A stretch of DNA of 59,893 nt from Metabacillus litoralis (GTDB lineage: Bacteria; Bacillota; Bacilli; Bacillales; Bacillaceae). Under the pieces are notes generated by a model that worked only from the letters and a program-made list of their open reading frames with translations, was not told where the DNA came from and searched no databases. Position numbers and translations under genes: made by a program. Positions within the stretch are counted from its first letter, which is position 1. Each line of letters starts with the position of its first letter. Shown piece by piece: positions 1 through 8,267 of the stretch. The stretch spans positions 1 to 59,893 of the forward strand of contig NZ_JAIVKL010000023.1 in assembly GCF_020524045.1 (NCBI RefSeq), written 5' to 3'.

Positions 1-94
1 TTATGATGAATAATCTAATCTTTTATGACATTTGCATTTCAATTAAACTTAGCTTGATTCAAACAGAAAATCGTCCAAAAAAACCTTACATAAT

Positions 95-350
95 TTGTAA
101 GGTTAGCTTGATGACATTGAAGCTGAGCCTCCTCGATGCAAGAGCCTGCTTAGGTTTCAGCCATTCCTCTAGTTCCCTAGTGTCTTCCGCTTCATTCCCC
201 TAGTTCTTAAAAATAGTATGCAAAATCAAAAAAACTAATGAAGAGGCAAATAAAAACCCGAATTGTTAGGTGAATGTTTAATTGACATATCACCTAACAA
301 TTCGGGTTTATCAGTAGCTTAAATACTAATGTCCTAACCTTTTTTAATTA
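95..350. repeat. Interspersed ~300-bp element, copy 1 (degenerate)
   Basis: This stretch is related to the elements at 41420-41760 and 51285-51610: it shares the gagcctcctcg block, the tagtgtcttccgct block, the tatgcaaaatcaaaaa block and the terminal hairpin. The hairpin has near-perfect 20-bp arms (255-274 and 291-310) starting AAACCCGAATTGTTAGG. The minus-strand reading ends in a short T-run, so it may act as a terminator on that strand. The short reading frame across 3-203 lies in this repeat and is not a credible gene. Bases 351-655 hold no gene I can support. Confidence 0.7.
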
Positions 351-655
351 TAGCTATTTTCGTAAACTTTGTTGTTTTTATAATACTCATGGAACAACTC
401 TGTATAAAGTCTATTGGCATCCTTTCTGCTAGTAAAGTACCATTTATGAGATAAAAAGTCCGTTTTCAATAGATAATTAAGTCAAATAGCAACAATATTT
501 TAGAAAAAAGCATTTAAAATAGACACTTTTAGTAGTTAATGAGTTATAAAAACCTTCTTTATTTTGATTTTTGAATTAGATTGGAGAATATAAGTGAATA
601 TACTTAAAGGAAATTTTTATTTGTGAAAATTGTGTCGAAATTTAGGTTTTCGTAG

Positions 656-661
656 TATAAT
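656..661 (+). promoter_or_regulatory. Candidate -10 box of the chemotaxis receptor gene
   Basis: A perfect TATAAT lies 55 bp before the start codon at 716. No good -35 is present at 17 bp (TTGTGT sits 20 bp upstream), and the sigma-D motif usual for motility genes was not seen. The promoter assignment is therefore weak. Confidence 0.35.
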
Positions 662-715
662 TTAACTATATTTAAGCAGTTAATTGAAAAGTTACTATGA
701 GAATGGAGATTTACT

Positions 716-2209
716 ATGGAGAAACAAGAAGAGAAAGTGGTAAAGAATAATTTAACATTACAACAGGAAAATATGATCAGACGAAATTCAATTGTTTTTA
801 AAGCGATTACATTTGTCACTGCACTTACATTGGTTGCTATTTTTACAATGGGAGCAGCAATGGAAACACATCAACTACTTTTAGTTGTTTCTCAATTACT
901 CATCTGGGGAAGTTATACTTTTTTACATTTTAAAAGGATGTTTATAAAGTACATAAGGTATATCGCTGTCTTTGGTTCTGCCTTGTCCACTACAATTACG
1001 TTAGTTTTACAGCCAGCAGCATCAAACGTTTTTTCAATCTACTTTCTCATTATATTAGCACTTATATATATGGATAAGAAGTTATCAATAATAACTCAGG
1101 TTTATGGATTTTTAATGATGTTATATCTACTTTTTGGCCAAAATGATGTTATTAATATTTCGGAAGAAGATAAAATTACTTATATTATTTACTATGGATT
1201 AATTACAATACTAATCTTTTCTTTGCTACAAGTGACACTTCATGTTAGTAAGCAAATGGTAGAGTCAAGAAAGGAAACTGAATCTATCTTAGCTTTACAG
1301 AGTGAACAGAAAAACGCAATTGTTCAATTGGTGAGCGACGTTTCAAAGAATATGGGTGTTGTTTCAAAATCAAGTGAAACAAATAACCAATCTTTTCATG
1401 AAATGAATGCAACCTTTCAAGAAATTGCTTCAGGAGTGAACGCTCAAAATGAAGCTACTGTAGAAATTAATGGTTCAATCTCATCTATGACAGAAGTAGT
1501 AGAAAAGATGCTACAATCCATCACAACGTTAAAAGCAGAAACAGAAGGAACAAGTGAGCTTTCCAAGCATGGTCAAACTCAAATGCAAGATTTAACAGAA
1601 ATAATCAGCAATTTTAAAGAAGAAATTGACTCAATGTCAGATGAAATTAGCGAATTAAACACTAAATTAGCAGTAACAAATCAATTTAGTAACACAATTA
1701 AAGAAATTGCAAATCAAACAAATTTATTATCATTGAATGCTAGTATTGAAGCAGCGAGGGCTGGAGAACATGGTCTTGGTTTTTCTGTCGTAGCAAATGA
1801 AATTCGTAATTTGTCAGATATGACCACAAAATCAGCAGAGCAAATTTCAGAGCAGCTTAATGAATTTACAAAGCAATCCGACAATACACGTAACAGGATG
1901 CTTCATATAGCTGAACAAATGGCTAAAAGTTATGAAGTAACAACACAGACAAAACACTCGTTTTCGGAAATAAATGCGGCTATTGTGAATCTTTCAGATT
2001 TAGCTGATATTAGTAACAAATTAATTTTAGAAATAAATTCAACTGTAGGAGTGATTAATAGCTCAACAGAAGAATTGGCATCCGTTAGTGAACAATCAAG
2101 TGCTTCCTTAGAGGAATTAATGGCTACTTTAGAAAATATTCTAGACGCCAATACAACAAGTGTAAGTAGTATTAAGGCAGTGGAGAAATCACTTACATCG
2201 ATTTCATAA
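716..2209 (+). CDS. Methyl-accepting chemotaxis protein
   Basis: Membrane chemoreceptor that signals to CheA/CheW. Residues ~25-180 form about six hydrophobic segments with only short loops; there is no large extracellular Cache domain and no recognisable HAMP domain, so the stimulus is probably sensed in or near the membrane. Residues ~200-497 are the coiled-coil signalling domain. The highly conserved hairpin tip is clear ([20 protein letters not shown], then [13 protein letters not shown]). The start ATG follows GGAG at a spacing of 7. It is a single gene with a terminator right after it. The family is certain; the ligand is unknown. Confidence 0.93.
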   Translation: MEKQEEKVVKNNLTLQQENMIRRNSIVFKAITFVTALTLVAIFTMGAAMETHQLLLVVSQLLIWGSYTFLHFKRMFIKYIRYIAVFGSALSTTITLVLQPAASNVFSIYFLIILALIYMDKKLSIITQVYGFLMMLYLLFGQNDVINISEEDKITYIIYYGLITILIFSLLQVTLHVSKQMVESRKETESILALQSEQKNAIVQLVSDVSKNMGVVSKSSETNNQSFHEMNATFQEIASGVNAQNEATVEINGSISSMTEVVEKMLQSITTLKAETEGTSELSKHGQTQMQDLTEIISNFKEEIDSMSDEISELNTKLAVTNQFSNTIKEIANQTNLLSLNASIEAARAGEHGLGFSVVANEIRNLSDMTTKSAEQISEQLNEFTKQSDNTRNRMLHIAEQMAKSYEVTTQTKHSFSEINAAIVNLSDLADISNKLILEINSTVGVINSSTEELASVSEQSSASLEELMATLENILDANTTSVSSIKAVEKSLTSIS

Positions 2210-2225
2210 TTGAAAAACACGATGA

Positions 2226-2273
2226 TAAATTCCCTTATTTTAACTTTTTATAAAGTGGATAAGGGGATTTTTT
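2226..2273 (+). terminator. Intrinsic terminator after the chemoreceptor gene
   Basis: AAATTCCCTTAT pairs with ATAAGGGGATTT and is followed by a run of T. It begins 16 bases after the chemoreceptor stop codon. Confidence 0.7.
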
Positions 2274-2316
2274 TATGGGGAAATAATTAAGTCCATTAAC
2301 ATTTAATATAATAGGT

Positions 2317-2440
2317 ACTCATGTCCATCATCAGCTCAATGACGGACAATTTCTCGTGCTTTCCTCTTACTCATGTCCGTCATAAGCTCAATGACGGACA
2401 TTTTCTCATGCTTTCCTCTCGCTGATGTCCATCATCAGAG
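2317..2440. repeat. 52-bp tandem hairpin repeat, 2.4 units
   Basis: Two full 52-bp units (2317-2368, 2369-2420) and a partial third (2421-2440). Each holds a TGTCCGTCAT...ATGACGGACA inverted repeat joined by a GCTTTCCTCT linker. The same unit occurs in the opposite orientation at 13055-13315. The rest of the gap up to 2600 shows nothing else. Confidence 0.85.
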
Positions 2441-2648
2441 AAACAGAGTTTTATCGTATAAAAAGGACAATTTCTAATAAGAAATGATCCCACTAGACTA
2501 TATGCGCTACTGTTTTCTTCAAATCCGTAAATAGCAAAAGAGTTTACGAAGACAGCCTATATAAAAAAAGTTATGAACAGAACCCGTGAAATAAGACCCA
2601 AAATGATATAATAATTGCATAAATTTGGATTGGGAATGGAGACTGGAA

Positions 2649-3344
2649 ATGGGAGACAAAATACTGCTTATAGAAGATGATCTTTCCATTAGTGAGATGG
2701 TACGGGTGCAGTTTGAAAAAGAAGGTTTTATCGTAGTTACTGCTTTTGATGGGGAAGAAGGAGTGGAGAAATTCAGTCAGGAAGCATTTGATTTAATTGT
2801 GTTAGATTTAATGTTACCTAAAGTAAATGGGTTTGATTTGTTGAAGATTATTAGAGAGAAAAGCTTAATTCCTGTTCTCATTATGTCTGCGAAAGATGGG
2901 GATGTTGATAAAGCATTAGGACTTGGTTTTGGTGCAGATGATTATATTGCCAAACCCTTTTCTATGATTGAGTTAATTGCAAGAGTGCGTGCTGCCATAA
3001 GAAGATCTACATATTACACTGTTAGTGAAAAGGAAAAATCAACTATTATTAACATTGGTGATTTAACGATTGATTATAACAATTTTTCTGTACATAAGAG
3101 AGAAGTAGAATTAAAGCTAACGTCTAAGGAGTTTCATATTTTGAAGTTGTTTATTAGTCACCCTAAGCAAGTTTTTACTAAAGCGCAGATTTATTCTTCT
3201 GTATGGAAAGAAGATTATTATGGAGATGAAAATATTATCAATGTTCATATGAGAAGATTGCGAGAAAAGATTGAAGATCATCCGTCCGCTCCAATCTACA
3301 TTAAAACATTATGGGGAATAGGCTATAAATTAGGGGATTTTTAA
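2649..3344 (+). CDS. ycbL: OmpR/PhoB-family response regulator (YcbL-like)
   Basis: DNA-binding partner of the kinase that follows. Residues 1-115 form the receiver domain: acidic pair in LLIEDD, phospho-acceptor Asp in LIVLDLMLP, Lys in DDYIAKPFS. Residues ~130-231 form the winged helix (LTSKEFHILKLF, WKEDYYGDENIINVHMRRLR, GIGYKLGDF). I chose the ATG at 2649 because GGAG lies 7 bases ahead; the frame could also open at a TTG at 2625. TATAAT at 2607-2612 is a plausible -10. The protein is 231 aa, B. subtilis YcbL about 226. Gene order RR-HK-ATPase-permease matches ycbLMNO, which is the basis for the name. Confidence 0.9.
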   Translation: MGDKILLIEDDLSISEMVRVQFEKEGFIVVTAFDGEEGVEKFSQEAFDLIVLDLMLPKVNGFDLLKIIREKSLIPVLIMSAKDGDVDKALGLGFGADDYIAKPFSMIELIARVRAAIRRSTYYTVSEKEKSTIINIGDLTIDYNNFSVHKREVELKLTSKEFHILKLFISHPKQVFTKAQIYSSVWKEDYYGDENIINVHMRRLREKIEDHPSAPIYIKTLWGIGYKLGDF

Positions 3345-3345
3345 A

Positions 3346-4281
3346 ATGAATATGATCTTATTTGTTATAATCATTATTTTATTAATGATTATTTTTAGAA
3401 TGGCAAGACTTAATAATAAAATCAAAAGTAATTTGAAATACATAGACCAGAAATTAAATTTAATTATGGAAAAAGATACAGAAGAAAAGGTGCTTCTTCA
3501 GACAGAAGACCAAGATCTACGTTCATTGTTAACTTCCATTAATAAGATGTTGAGTTATAAGCAAAGAATCATAGCTTCATATAATAAGTCAGAAATTTCT
3601 ACTAGAAGAATGCTTGCAAATATTACTCATGATTTAAAAACACCGCTTACAGTTATACTTGGCACGATTGAAATTCTATTGTATGATACATCGCTTTCTG
3701 AAAGTGATAGAGAAAAGCTATTAAAAAAAGTGGAGACGAAAACAATTGAAGTAACTGAGTTGCTTCAAAAGTTTTTTGATTTAGCTAAACTTGAATCAGG
3801 TGACTTAGAAATTCCATTGTCTCGGGTAAATCTCAGTGAAGTTTGCAAAGAGAGTATTTTGTCCTTTTATGAGGTTATCTCTGCAAAAAATATGGTAGTA
3901 GATATCGGGATTCCAGAGAAAGCTATCTATTCAATGGGAAATGAAGAAGCCCTCAAAAGAGTTCTCAATAATTTAATTTCAAATGCAATCCAATATGGAG
4001 TAGATGGAAATGTGATTGGACTTACATTAAGAGAAGAAGCCAAATATGCTTTTATAGATGTATGGGATAAGGGCAAAGGAATAAGTGAATTACATAAGGA
4101 CTTTGTTTTTGAAAGAATGTACACTCTTGAAGATTCTAGAAACAAACGTTATCAAGGAAGTGGATTAGGACTTACAATCACAAAGAAATTAGTTGAGGAA
4201 TTGGGCGGAGAGATTTCCCTTATCAGCAAACCTTATGAAAAAACAACATTCACATTAAGATTCGTTAAATTGAATTATTAA
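3346..4281 (+). CDS. ycbM: Sensor histidine kinase (YcbM-like)
   Basis: 311 aa, the same length as B. subtilis YcbM as I recall it. One N-terminal membrane segment (residues 2-19) is followed by a short linker with no periplasmic sensor. This small-sensor layout is typical of kinases that work together with an ABC exporter in peptide-antibiotic responses. The phospho-acceptor His is in NITHDLKTPLT; N box in NLISNAIQYG; G1 box in DVWDKGKGIS; G2 box in GSGLGLTI. It starts one base after the regulator stop codon, so the two genes are surely co-transcribed. The stimulus is not visible from the sequence. Confidence 0.9.
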   Translation: MNMILFVIIIILLMIIFRMARLNNKIKSNLKYIDQKLNLIMEKDTEEKVLLQTEDQDLRSLLTSINKMLSYKQRIIASYNKSEISTRRMLANITHDLKTPLTVILGTIEILLYDTSLSESDREKLLKKVETKTIEVTELLQKFFDLAKLESGDLEIPLSRVNLSEVCKESILSFYEVISAKNMVVDIGIPEKAIYSMGNEEALKRVLNNLISNAIQYGVDGNVIGLTLREEAKYAFIDVWDKGKGISELHKDFVFERMYTLEDSRNKRYQGSGLGLTITKKLVEELGGEISLISKPYEKTTFTLRFVKLNY

Positions 4282-4419
4282 GGTGAGGGTCAGATCTCGA
4301 ATAAGTTTTCACAGATGATTTCCTTCAAATACTTAAGATTTATGTAAGAATTGTTTAATAAAAAAGAGAAGATTATTGTTTATCATAAAGGTAAGTTGAA
4401 GGTGAAGGGAGTCAGGGAA

Positions 4420-5343
4420 ATGACGATTATTGTTCGTACAAGGGAATTGACAAAAACATATAAAGGTAAGGAAGTCGTATCGAATGTAAACATGACTATT
4501 AAAAAGGGCGAGATTTATGGTTTTCTAGGTCCGAATGGATCTGGCAAAACAACAATCATGAAGATGTTAACAAATTTAGTGAAGCCAACATATGGTGAGA
4601 TTGAAATTTTTGGAGAAAAGTTAACAGAAAGATCGTATGAAATTTTAAAAAGAATGGGTGGGATTATCGAGTATCCGGTGTTTTATGATCGACTGACAGC
4701 TAGAGAAAATTTAGAGTTACATTGTGAGTATATGGGTTATTACGATACTAAAGCGATCGACGATGCGATTGAATTAGTGAATTTGAAAAATATTGATGAT
4801 AAATCAGTTAAAGACTTTTCTTTAGGAATGAAGCAACGACTTGGAATTGCTAGAGCGATCATTACAAAGCCTGAACTTTTAATACTTGATGAACCAATAA
4901 ATGGCCTGGATCCTGTTGGGATTAGAGAACTAAGAAACCTTTTTAAAATGTTATGTAAAGAGTATGGAATAACCTTACTTATCTCAAGTCACATTTTAGG
5001 GGAAATCGAACAAATTGCCAATACAATTGGTGTGATTTCAGAGGGTAAGCTTGTTAAAGAAGTATCTATGGATCAAATTAGAGAACTAAATACAGGGTAT
5101 ATTGAGATGAATGTGAATGATGTGAAAAAAGCGCTATATATCATTGAAAATAAACTACGCTTAGTCAATTATAAGGTTGTTGGAGAAAACGGAATCCGAA
5201 TCTATGACCAATCAGCATCATTACCTGTGATATCCAAAATGTTAATACTAAATGATGTGGCGATTGAAGAGATTTATAATAAAAATGATACGTTAGAGGA
5301 TTATTTCTTATCGATAATAAATGGAGGTGGTATTAGTGCTTAA
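4420..5343 (+). CDS. ycbN: ABC exporter ATPase (YcbN/BcrA-like)
   Basis: 307-aa nucleotide-binding subunit of a two-gene exporter of the bacitracin/lantibiotic resistance type. Walker A GPNGSGKTT, signature FSLGMKQRLGIARA, Walker B LLILDEPINGLDP, H-loop SSHIL; the C-terminal ~90 residues are the usual BcrA-type extension. I chose ATG 4420 (preceded by AAGGGAG) over an upstream start at 4351; it gives the same length as B. subtilis YcbN. The 138-bp gap after the kinase gene is long enough for its own promoter, as expected if the regulator induces the exporter, but I could not define the site. Confidence 0.9.
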   Translation: MTIIVRTRELTKTYKGKEVVSNVNMTIKKGEIYGFLGPNGSGKTTIMKMLTNLVKPTYGEIEIFGEKLTERSYEILKRMGGIIEYPVFYDRLTARENLELHCEYMGYYDTKAIDDAIELVNLKNIDDKSVKDFSLGMKQRLGIARAIITKPELLILDEPINGLDPVGIRELRNLFKMLCKEYGITLLISSHILGEIEQIANTIGVISEGKLVKEVSMDQIRELNTGYIEMNVNDVKKALYIIENKLRLVNYKVVGENGIRIYDQSASLPVISKMLILNDVAIEEIYNKNDTLEDYFLSIINGGGISA

Positions 5344-6028
5344 ATTAATGTCATTAGAAATAAAGAAATTTAAATTAGGTGGATATGTTAAAGGGGCAAT
5401 GATCGCCAATGTAATTCTTCTTGCATTTTTATTTTTTGCCTACTTTGTTGATAAAAGTGAAGGCTTGCAGACCTTTAAAGATTATAATGAACTCATGATT
5501 ATGTCAGGTACTTTTATTAGGCTAATTTTTATCATCTTCTCAAGCGTTATTCTTTCAAGATTAATTATTGAGGAATATAAATCAAATACTATTAGTTTAT
5601 TATTTACCTATCCAATATCGCGAAAAAAAATTATCCTTTCAAAACTGATTATAGCTTTTAGTTTTACTTTCATTTGTATAGTGTTATCAAATATCTTTAT
5701 TGTTGGAATTATCTATTTTGTTGGTTTGTTTATGGATATCGTTCAAGAAGATTTGTCATTAGCCATTATTACAAGCAACATCATTCCACTATTTCTCTCA
5801 GCAATTTCATCTGCTGGATTAGGGTTACTTCCCCTTTATTTTGGAATGAGAAAGAAATCAATCCCAGCTACAATTATTTCGGCCATCATCATCACTTCTT
5901 TACTTAATTCAACAATCACTGATGGATTTTCTTTATACAATTATATTGTCATACCAATTGGACTTGGATGTTTAGGAGTTCTTATGGCGTATCTCTCAAT
6001 AAGGAATATTGATACAGCGGATATTTAA
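5336..6028 (+). CDS. ycbO: ABC-2 type permease (YcbO-like)
   Basis: 230 aa with six hydrophobic segments (about residues 20-40, 55-80, 100-130, 140-165, 175-195, 205-225) and an EEYKSNTISLLFTYPISRKK segment, the usual coupling region of ABC-2 permeases. The GTG start at 5336 is set by GGAGGTGG five bases upstream and overlaps the ATPase gene by 8 bases, so translation is probably coupled. Together with the ATPase it would form an exporter for a membrane-active compound, by analogy with BcrAB. Confidence 0.88.
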   Translation: MLKLMSLEIKKFKLGGYVKGAMIANVILLAFLFFAYFVDKSEGLQTFKDYNELMIMSGTFIRLIFIIFSSVILSRLIIEEYKSNTISLLFTYPISRKKIILSKLIIAFSFTFICIVLSNIFIVGIIYFVGLFMDIVQEDLSLAIITSNIIPLFLSAISSAGLGLLPLYFGMRKKSIPATIISAIIITSLLNSTITDGFSLYNYIVIPIGLGCLGVLMAYLSIRNIDTADI

Positions 6029-6069
6029 ACAACAATAAATTTAAATTAAGATCAGAACAAAATCAAAAC

Positions 6070-6101
6070 AAAGGCATGACCCAATGGGTTTTGCCTTTTT
6101 T
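6070..6101 (+). terminator. Terminator of the ycbLMNO-like operon
   Basis: AAAGGCA..ACCC-AAT-GGGT..TGCCTTT followed by T6, 42 bases after the permease stop codon. Confidence 0.85.
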
Positions 6102-6236
6102 GATTTTAGGTTGTTTTTCTTAATATTCTAAAGAGGAATTTCTCATTGGAGAGAGTTGAAAAGCTGCCACATGACTTAATTTACTTAAAGTTTTGAAGAC
6201 AACAAAGTTTATAAAGCAGGAGTACTGAGCCCAGCC

Positions 6237-6266
6237 TTGACATTGATAATAGTTTTCAATTAGAAT
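6237..6266 (+). promoter_or_regulatory. Sigma-A-type promoter of the iron-linked cluster
   Basis: Consensus -35 TTGACA (6237-6242), 18-bp spacer, -10 TAGAAT (6261-6266). The predicted start of transcription (~6273) falls at the left edge of a Fur box. Confidence 0.65.
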
Positions 6267-6274
6267 AATACATA

Positions 6275-6293
6275 GATAATGATAATCATTTTC
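6275..6293 (+). promoter_or_regulatory. Fur box
   Basis: GATAATGATAATCATTTTC matches the classical 19-bp Fur consensus GATAATGATAATCATTATC at 18 of 19 positions. It sits just downstream of the predicted transcription start and 24 bp before the ATG at 6318, an ideal place for iron-dependent repression. Confidence 0.85.
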
Positions 6294-6317
6294 ATTTAAG
6301 GTTGTGGAAGAAAAGAT

Positions 6318-6461
6318 ATGGAGAAAATGAGTTCCGTTGAGGAGATTCTTTGTACAGAATGTGGATTTATTTATGACTTTAATTTGGATGGCATTCTACC
6401 CGACGATTTTTGTTCTTGTTGTGGAATAAGCATGCTCGATATTTTAATAGTCGATAAATGA
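6318..6461 (+). CDS. Rubredoxin-like / zinc-ribbon mini-protein
   Basis: 47 aa. Two metal-binding knuckles, CTECG and CSCCG, are separated by IYDFNLDGILPDDF, which resembles a rubredoxin with the central loop removed (rubredoxins have CxxCGxxYD ... PDDWxCPxCG). It could bind Fe or Zn as an electron carrier or a small structural knuckle; the sequence does not decide. GGAAG precedes the ATG at a suitable spacing. It is the first gene after the Fur box, so iron repression is likely. Confidence 0.7.
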   Translation: MEKMSSVEEILCTECGFIYDFNLDGILPDDFCSCCGISMLDILIVDK

Positions 6462-6563
6462 ATGGAAAACATTCATTTTACGAGGTTTAAATTTTCTCAT
6501 TGTTATGATCTTCAGCTTACTAACATCGTTGCTGTAAATATAGTGAAAGGAAGAAATGTCTAA

Positions 6564-7352
6564 ATGATCAATAATATTCATCAGAAAAAACCAAATGATG
6601 AGCTTCATCATTTAGAGTCATTCATAAAGTGCCCATATAAACTTTTTTATCAGCATATTTTAGACATGAAAGAAGGGCAACTACAATGGAGACAGGTTGT
6701 TCAATTACATATAAATTGGGTTGTTCAGGGCTATTTTCAGCTTCCATTTAATAAACAAACAACATTATCTCTTTTGAAGCTAATACAACAAAGCTGGAGA
6801 AAAGTAAGTCCAGCTTTGTTTCAATCTAACGAAGATTATTATCTTGTATTAGCAAAAACAACAGATCATTTACTTCAATATGTTTCATCAGGAGCAAATG
6901 AAAAAACATCACTTTTTCTAAATAACACTCTTAATAAAAATGTACTAGAATTGGAAACACAGCTATCTTTAACATTAGAACTCGTAGATTGTACTTCAAA
7001 TACATTTAAAATAAAAAAATATCTTCTTGAAGAAAATCAAGACTTAATCGAGTTATATAGCAATTTAATAGCCGTCTTTTCGTTCGAAGCATTTGGCTTA
7101 CTTCCTGAAAAAATCGAAATGATTACTTTGTTAGAAGGCGAAATGTTTACGTACATACCTAAAGAGGAAGATATTCCTAAGGGAGTCATGTATATCGATT
7201 ATTTAAAAACTGCTTTAATCCAGCCTCTGGGTTTTAAAAAGGAAAGCTCATTAAAAGAGTGTCTGAATTGTCCATTTACTGAACAATGTATGGATAACAA
7301 CTTTAGTGCAAGCTATTTAGCGAAATCAACTACTAACAAGTATCTTCATTAA
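6564..7352 (+). CDS. AddB-like Fe-S protein with degenerate PD-(D/E)XK fold
   Basis: 262 aa, not a named family to me. The ends match the iron-staple nuclease domain of AddB/Cas4-type proteins: an N-terminal ESFIKCPYKLFYQHIL motif with one Cys, and a C-terminal CLNCPFTEQC, i.e. Cx2Cx5C, the spacing of the other three 4Fe-4S ligands in AddB. The middle lacks the GxxDRxD and DYKT-like catalytic motifs; only FKIKKYLLEENQDLIELY remains at that point. I infer a folded Fe-S protein without nuclease activity. It lies 102 bases after the rubredoxin-like gene. AAAGGAAG fits a tiny frame ATG-TCT-AAA-TGA (6556-6567) better than this ATG; the two overlap as ATGA. Confidence 0.65.
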   Translation: MINNIHQKKPNDELHHLESFIKCPYKLFYQHILDMKEGQLQWRQVVQLHINWVVQGYFQLPFNKQTTLSLLKLIQQSWRKVSPALFQSNEDYYLVLAKTTDHLLQYVSSGANEKTSLFLNNTLNKNVLELETQLSLTLELVDCTSNTFKIKKYLLEENQDLIELYSNLIAVFSFEAFGLLPEKIEMITLLEGEMFTYIPKEEDIPKGVMYIDYLKTALIQPLGFKKESSLKECLNCPFTEQCMDNNFSASYLAKSTTNKYLH

Positions 7353-7384
7353 TAGATCAATTGATTATATAAGGAGTGGCTATA

Positions 7385-7801
7385 ATGCATCACTATTTCA
7401 TTGTCGAAAAAACGTTTGAGCATATGATTGAATGTTTCTGTCCGGATGGAGCTCATGAAGATTCAATAGAGATCAAGAAAGCAGATATAATTGAAGTTAC
7501 AAATGATCGTCAATACATGTCTGATAATGGCTGGTATATTAAAGTATTTTTAAATAATTATTGGCATTTCCATATAGCATTAGAAGATTTGGAAAAGTAT
7601 TTTACTCAAGGTATGATCGTTTCATTAGTTGATTTAGAGTTGAAAATTAATCATTTAAATTATTTAATTGATCAATCACTGAGTAAAGGTGATAAATTCT
7701 CATTTTTGCAATCTACCAAAAGACTAAAAGAATCTAAATATCTTAAACTCAACCTAGAGAGTTATCTAAGTCGTGAGGCAGAAAATCTATTTATGTCATA
7801 A
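7385..7801 (+). CDS. IDEAL-domain protein
   Basis: 138 aa, start chosen at the ATG 8 bases after AAGGAG (7371-7376). Residues ~1-85 are a small beta-rich region (YFIVEKTFEHMIECFCPDG, WYIKVFLNNYWHFHIALEDLE). Residues ~95-125 (LNYLIDQSLSKGDKFSFLQS) match the IDEAL motif, a short helical domain found in several Bacillus regulatory or adaptor proteins. Function unknown. It is 32 bases after the Fe-S protein gene and in the same orientation, so probably in the same transcript. Confidence 0.65.
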   Translation: MHHYFIVEKTFEHMIECFCPDGAHEDSIEIKKADIIEVTNDRQYMSDNGWYIKVFLNNYWHFHIALEDLEKYFTQGMIVSLVDLELKINHLNYLIDQSLSKGDKFSFLQSTKRLKESKYLKLNLESYLSREAENLFMS

Positions 7802-7873
7802 TTAAATGATCTTGCTACCTAACACTAATATAGAAAATACGTAAAAGTAACATTCTAAAAGGTGTGATCAATA

Positions 7874-8032
7874 ATGGGAGAAACACTTAAGAAAGAACAA
7901 ACAATACAACAATTATTAAGATTAAATTGCTATAAATCCTCTGATAATCGCCAGTTGTATGAATTAACTTTAAGTGAATTAGAAAATGAATATAACCTAT
8001 TAACAAGCCAGCGTGTGAGCAACTCAAGGTAA
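7874..8032 (+). CDS. FbpA-type Fur-regulated basic protein
   Basis: 52 aa. Residues 8-42 (EQTIQQLLRLNCYK, then DNRQLYELTLSELENEY) match the FbpA family, small proteins of the B. subtilis Fur regulon linked to the FsrA iron-sparing response. The start ATG follows AAAGGTG. No separate Fur box lies upstream of this gene, so iron control would come from the box at 6275 by read-through. Followed by a strong terminator. Family match is good; role in this organism is inferred. Confidence 0.7.
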   Translation: MGETLKKEQTIQQLLRLNCYKSSDNRQLYELTLSELENEYNLLTSQRVSNSR

Positions 8033-8190
8033 TTTGAGTTAGCGTAGTGTCACCGTTTGATTTTAGACTTGAATATAGATTAGTTGTGATTATTTAAAGC
8101 TCTTTTCGTACATTCTTTAAAAACATTTGTAGTCGAATTTAGCTTTAGAGGTTACATTCAAAAAACGTATCATTCAACTATAACCACAGT

Positions 8191-8228
8191 AAAAGCCAAT
8201 CAAATTACGATAATTTGATTGGCTTTTT
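8191..8228. terminator. Bidirectional terminator
   Basis: AAAAGCCAATCAAATTA-cga-TAATTTGATTGGCTTTTT: a perfect 17-bp stem with T-runs on both strands. It closes the FbpA-type gene and the minus-strand gene ending at 8268. Confidence 0.9.
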
Positions 8229-8267
8229 AGATTATATTTTTTGTTTCCTCAACAAACCCAAAGAGCT

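Noticed and set aside
3-203. 66-codon frame at the window start
   Set aside because: It lies mainly in the degenerate repeat at 95-350, has no ribosome binding site and no recognisable protein features.
6564-7352. Active Cas4/AddB-type nuclease
   Set aside because: The Fe-S ligands are present but the Asp/Glu/Lys catalytic motifs of PD-(D/E)XK nucleases are not seen, and no addA, addB or cas gene is adjacent.
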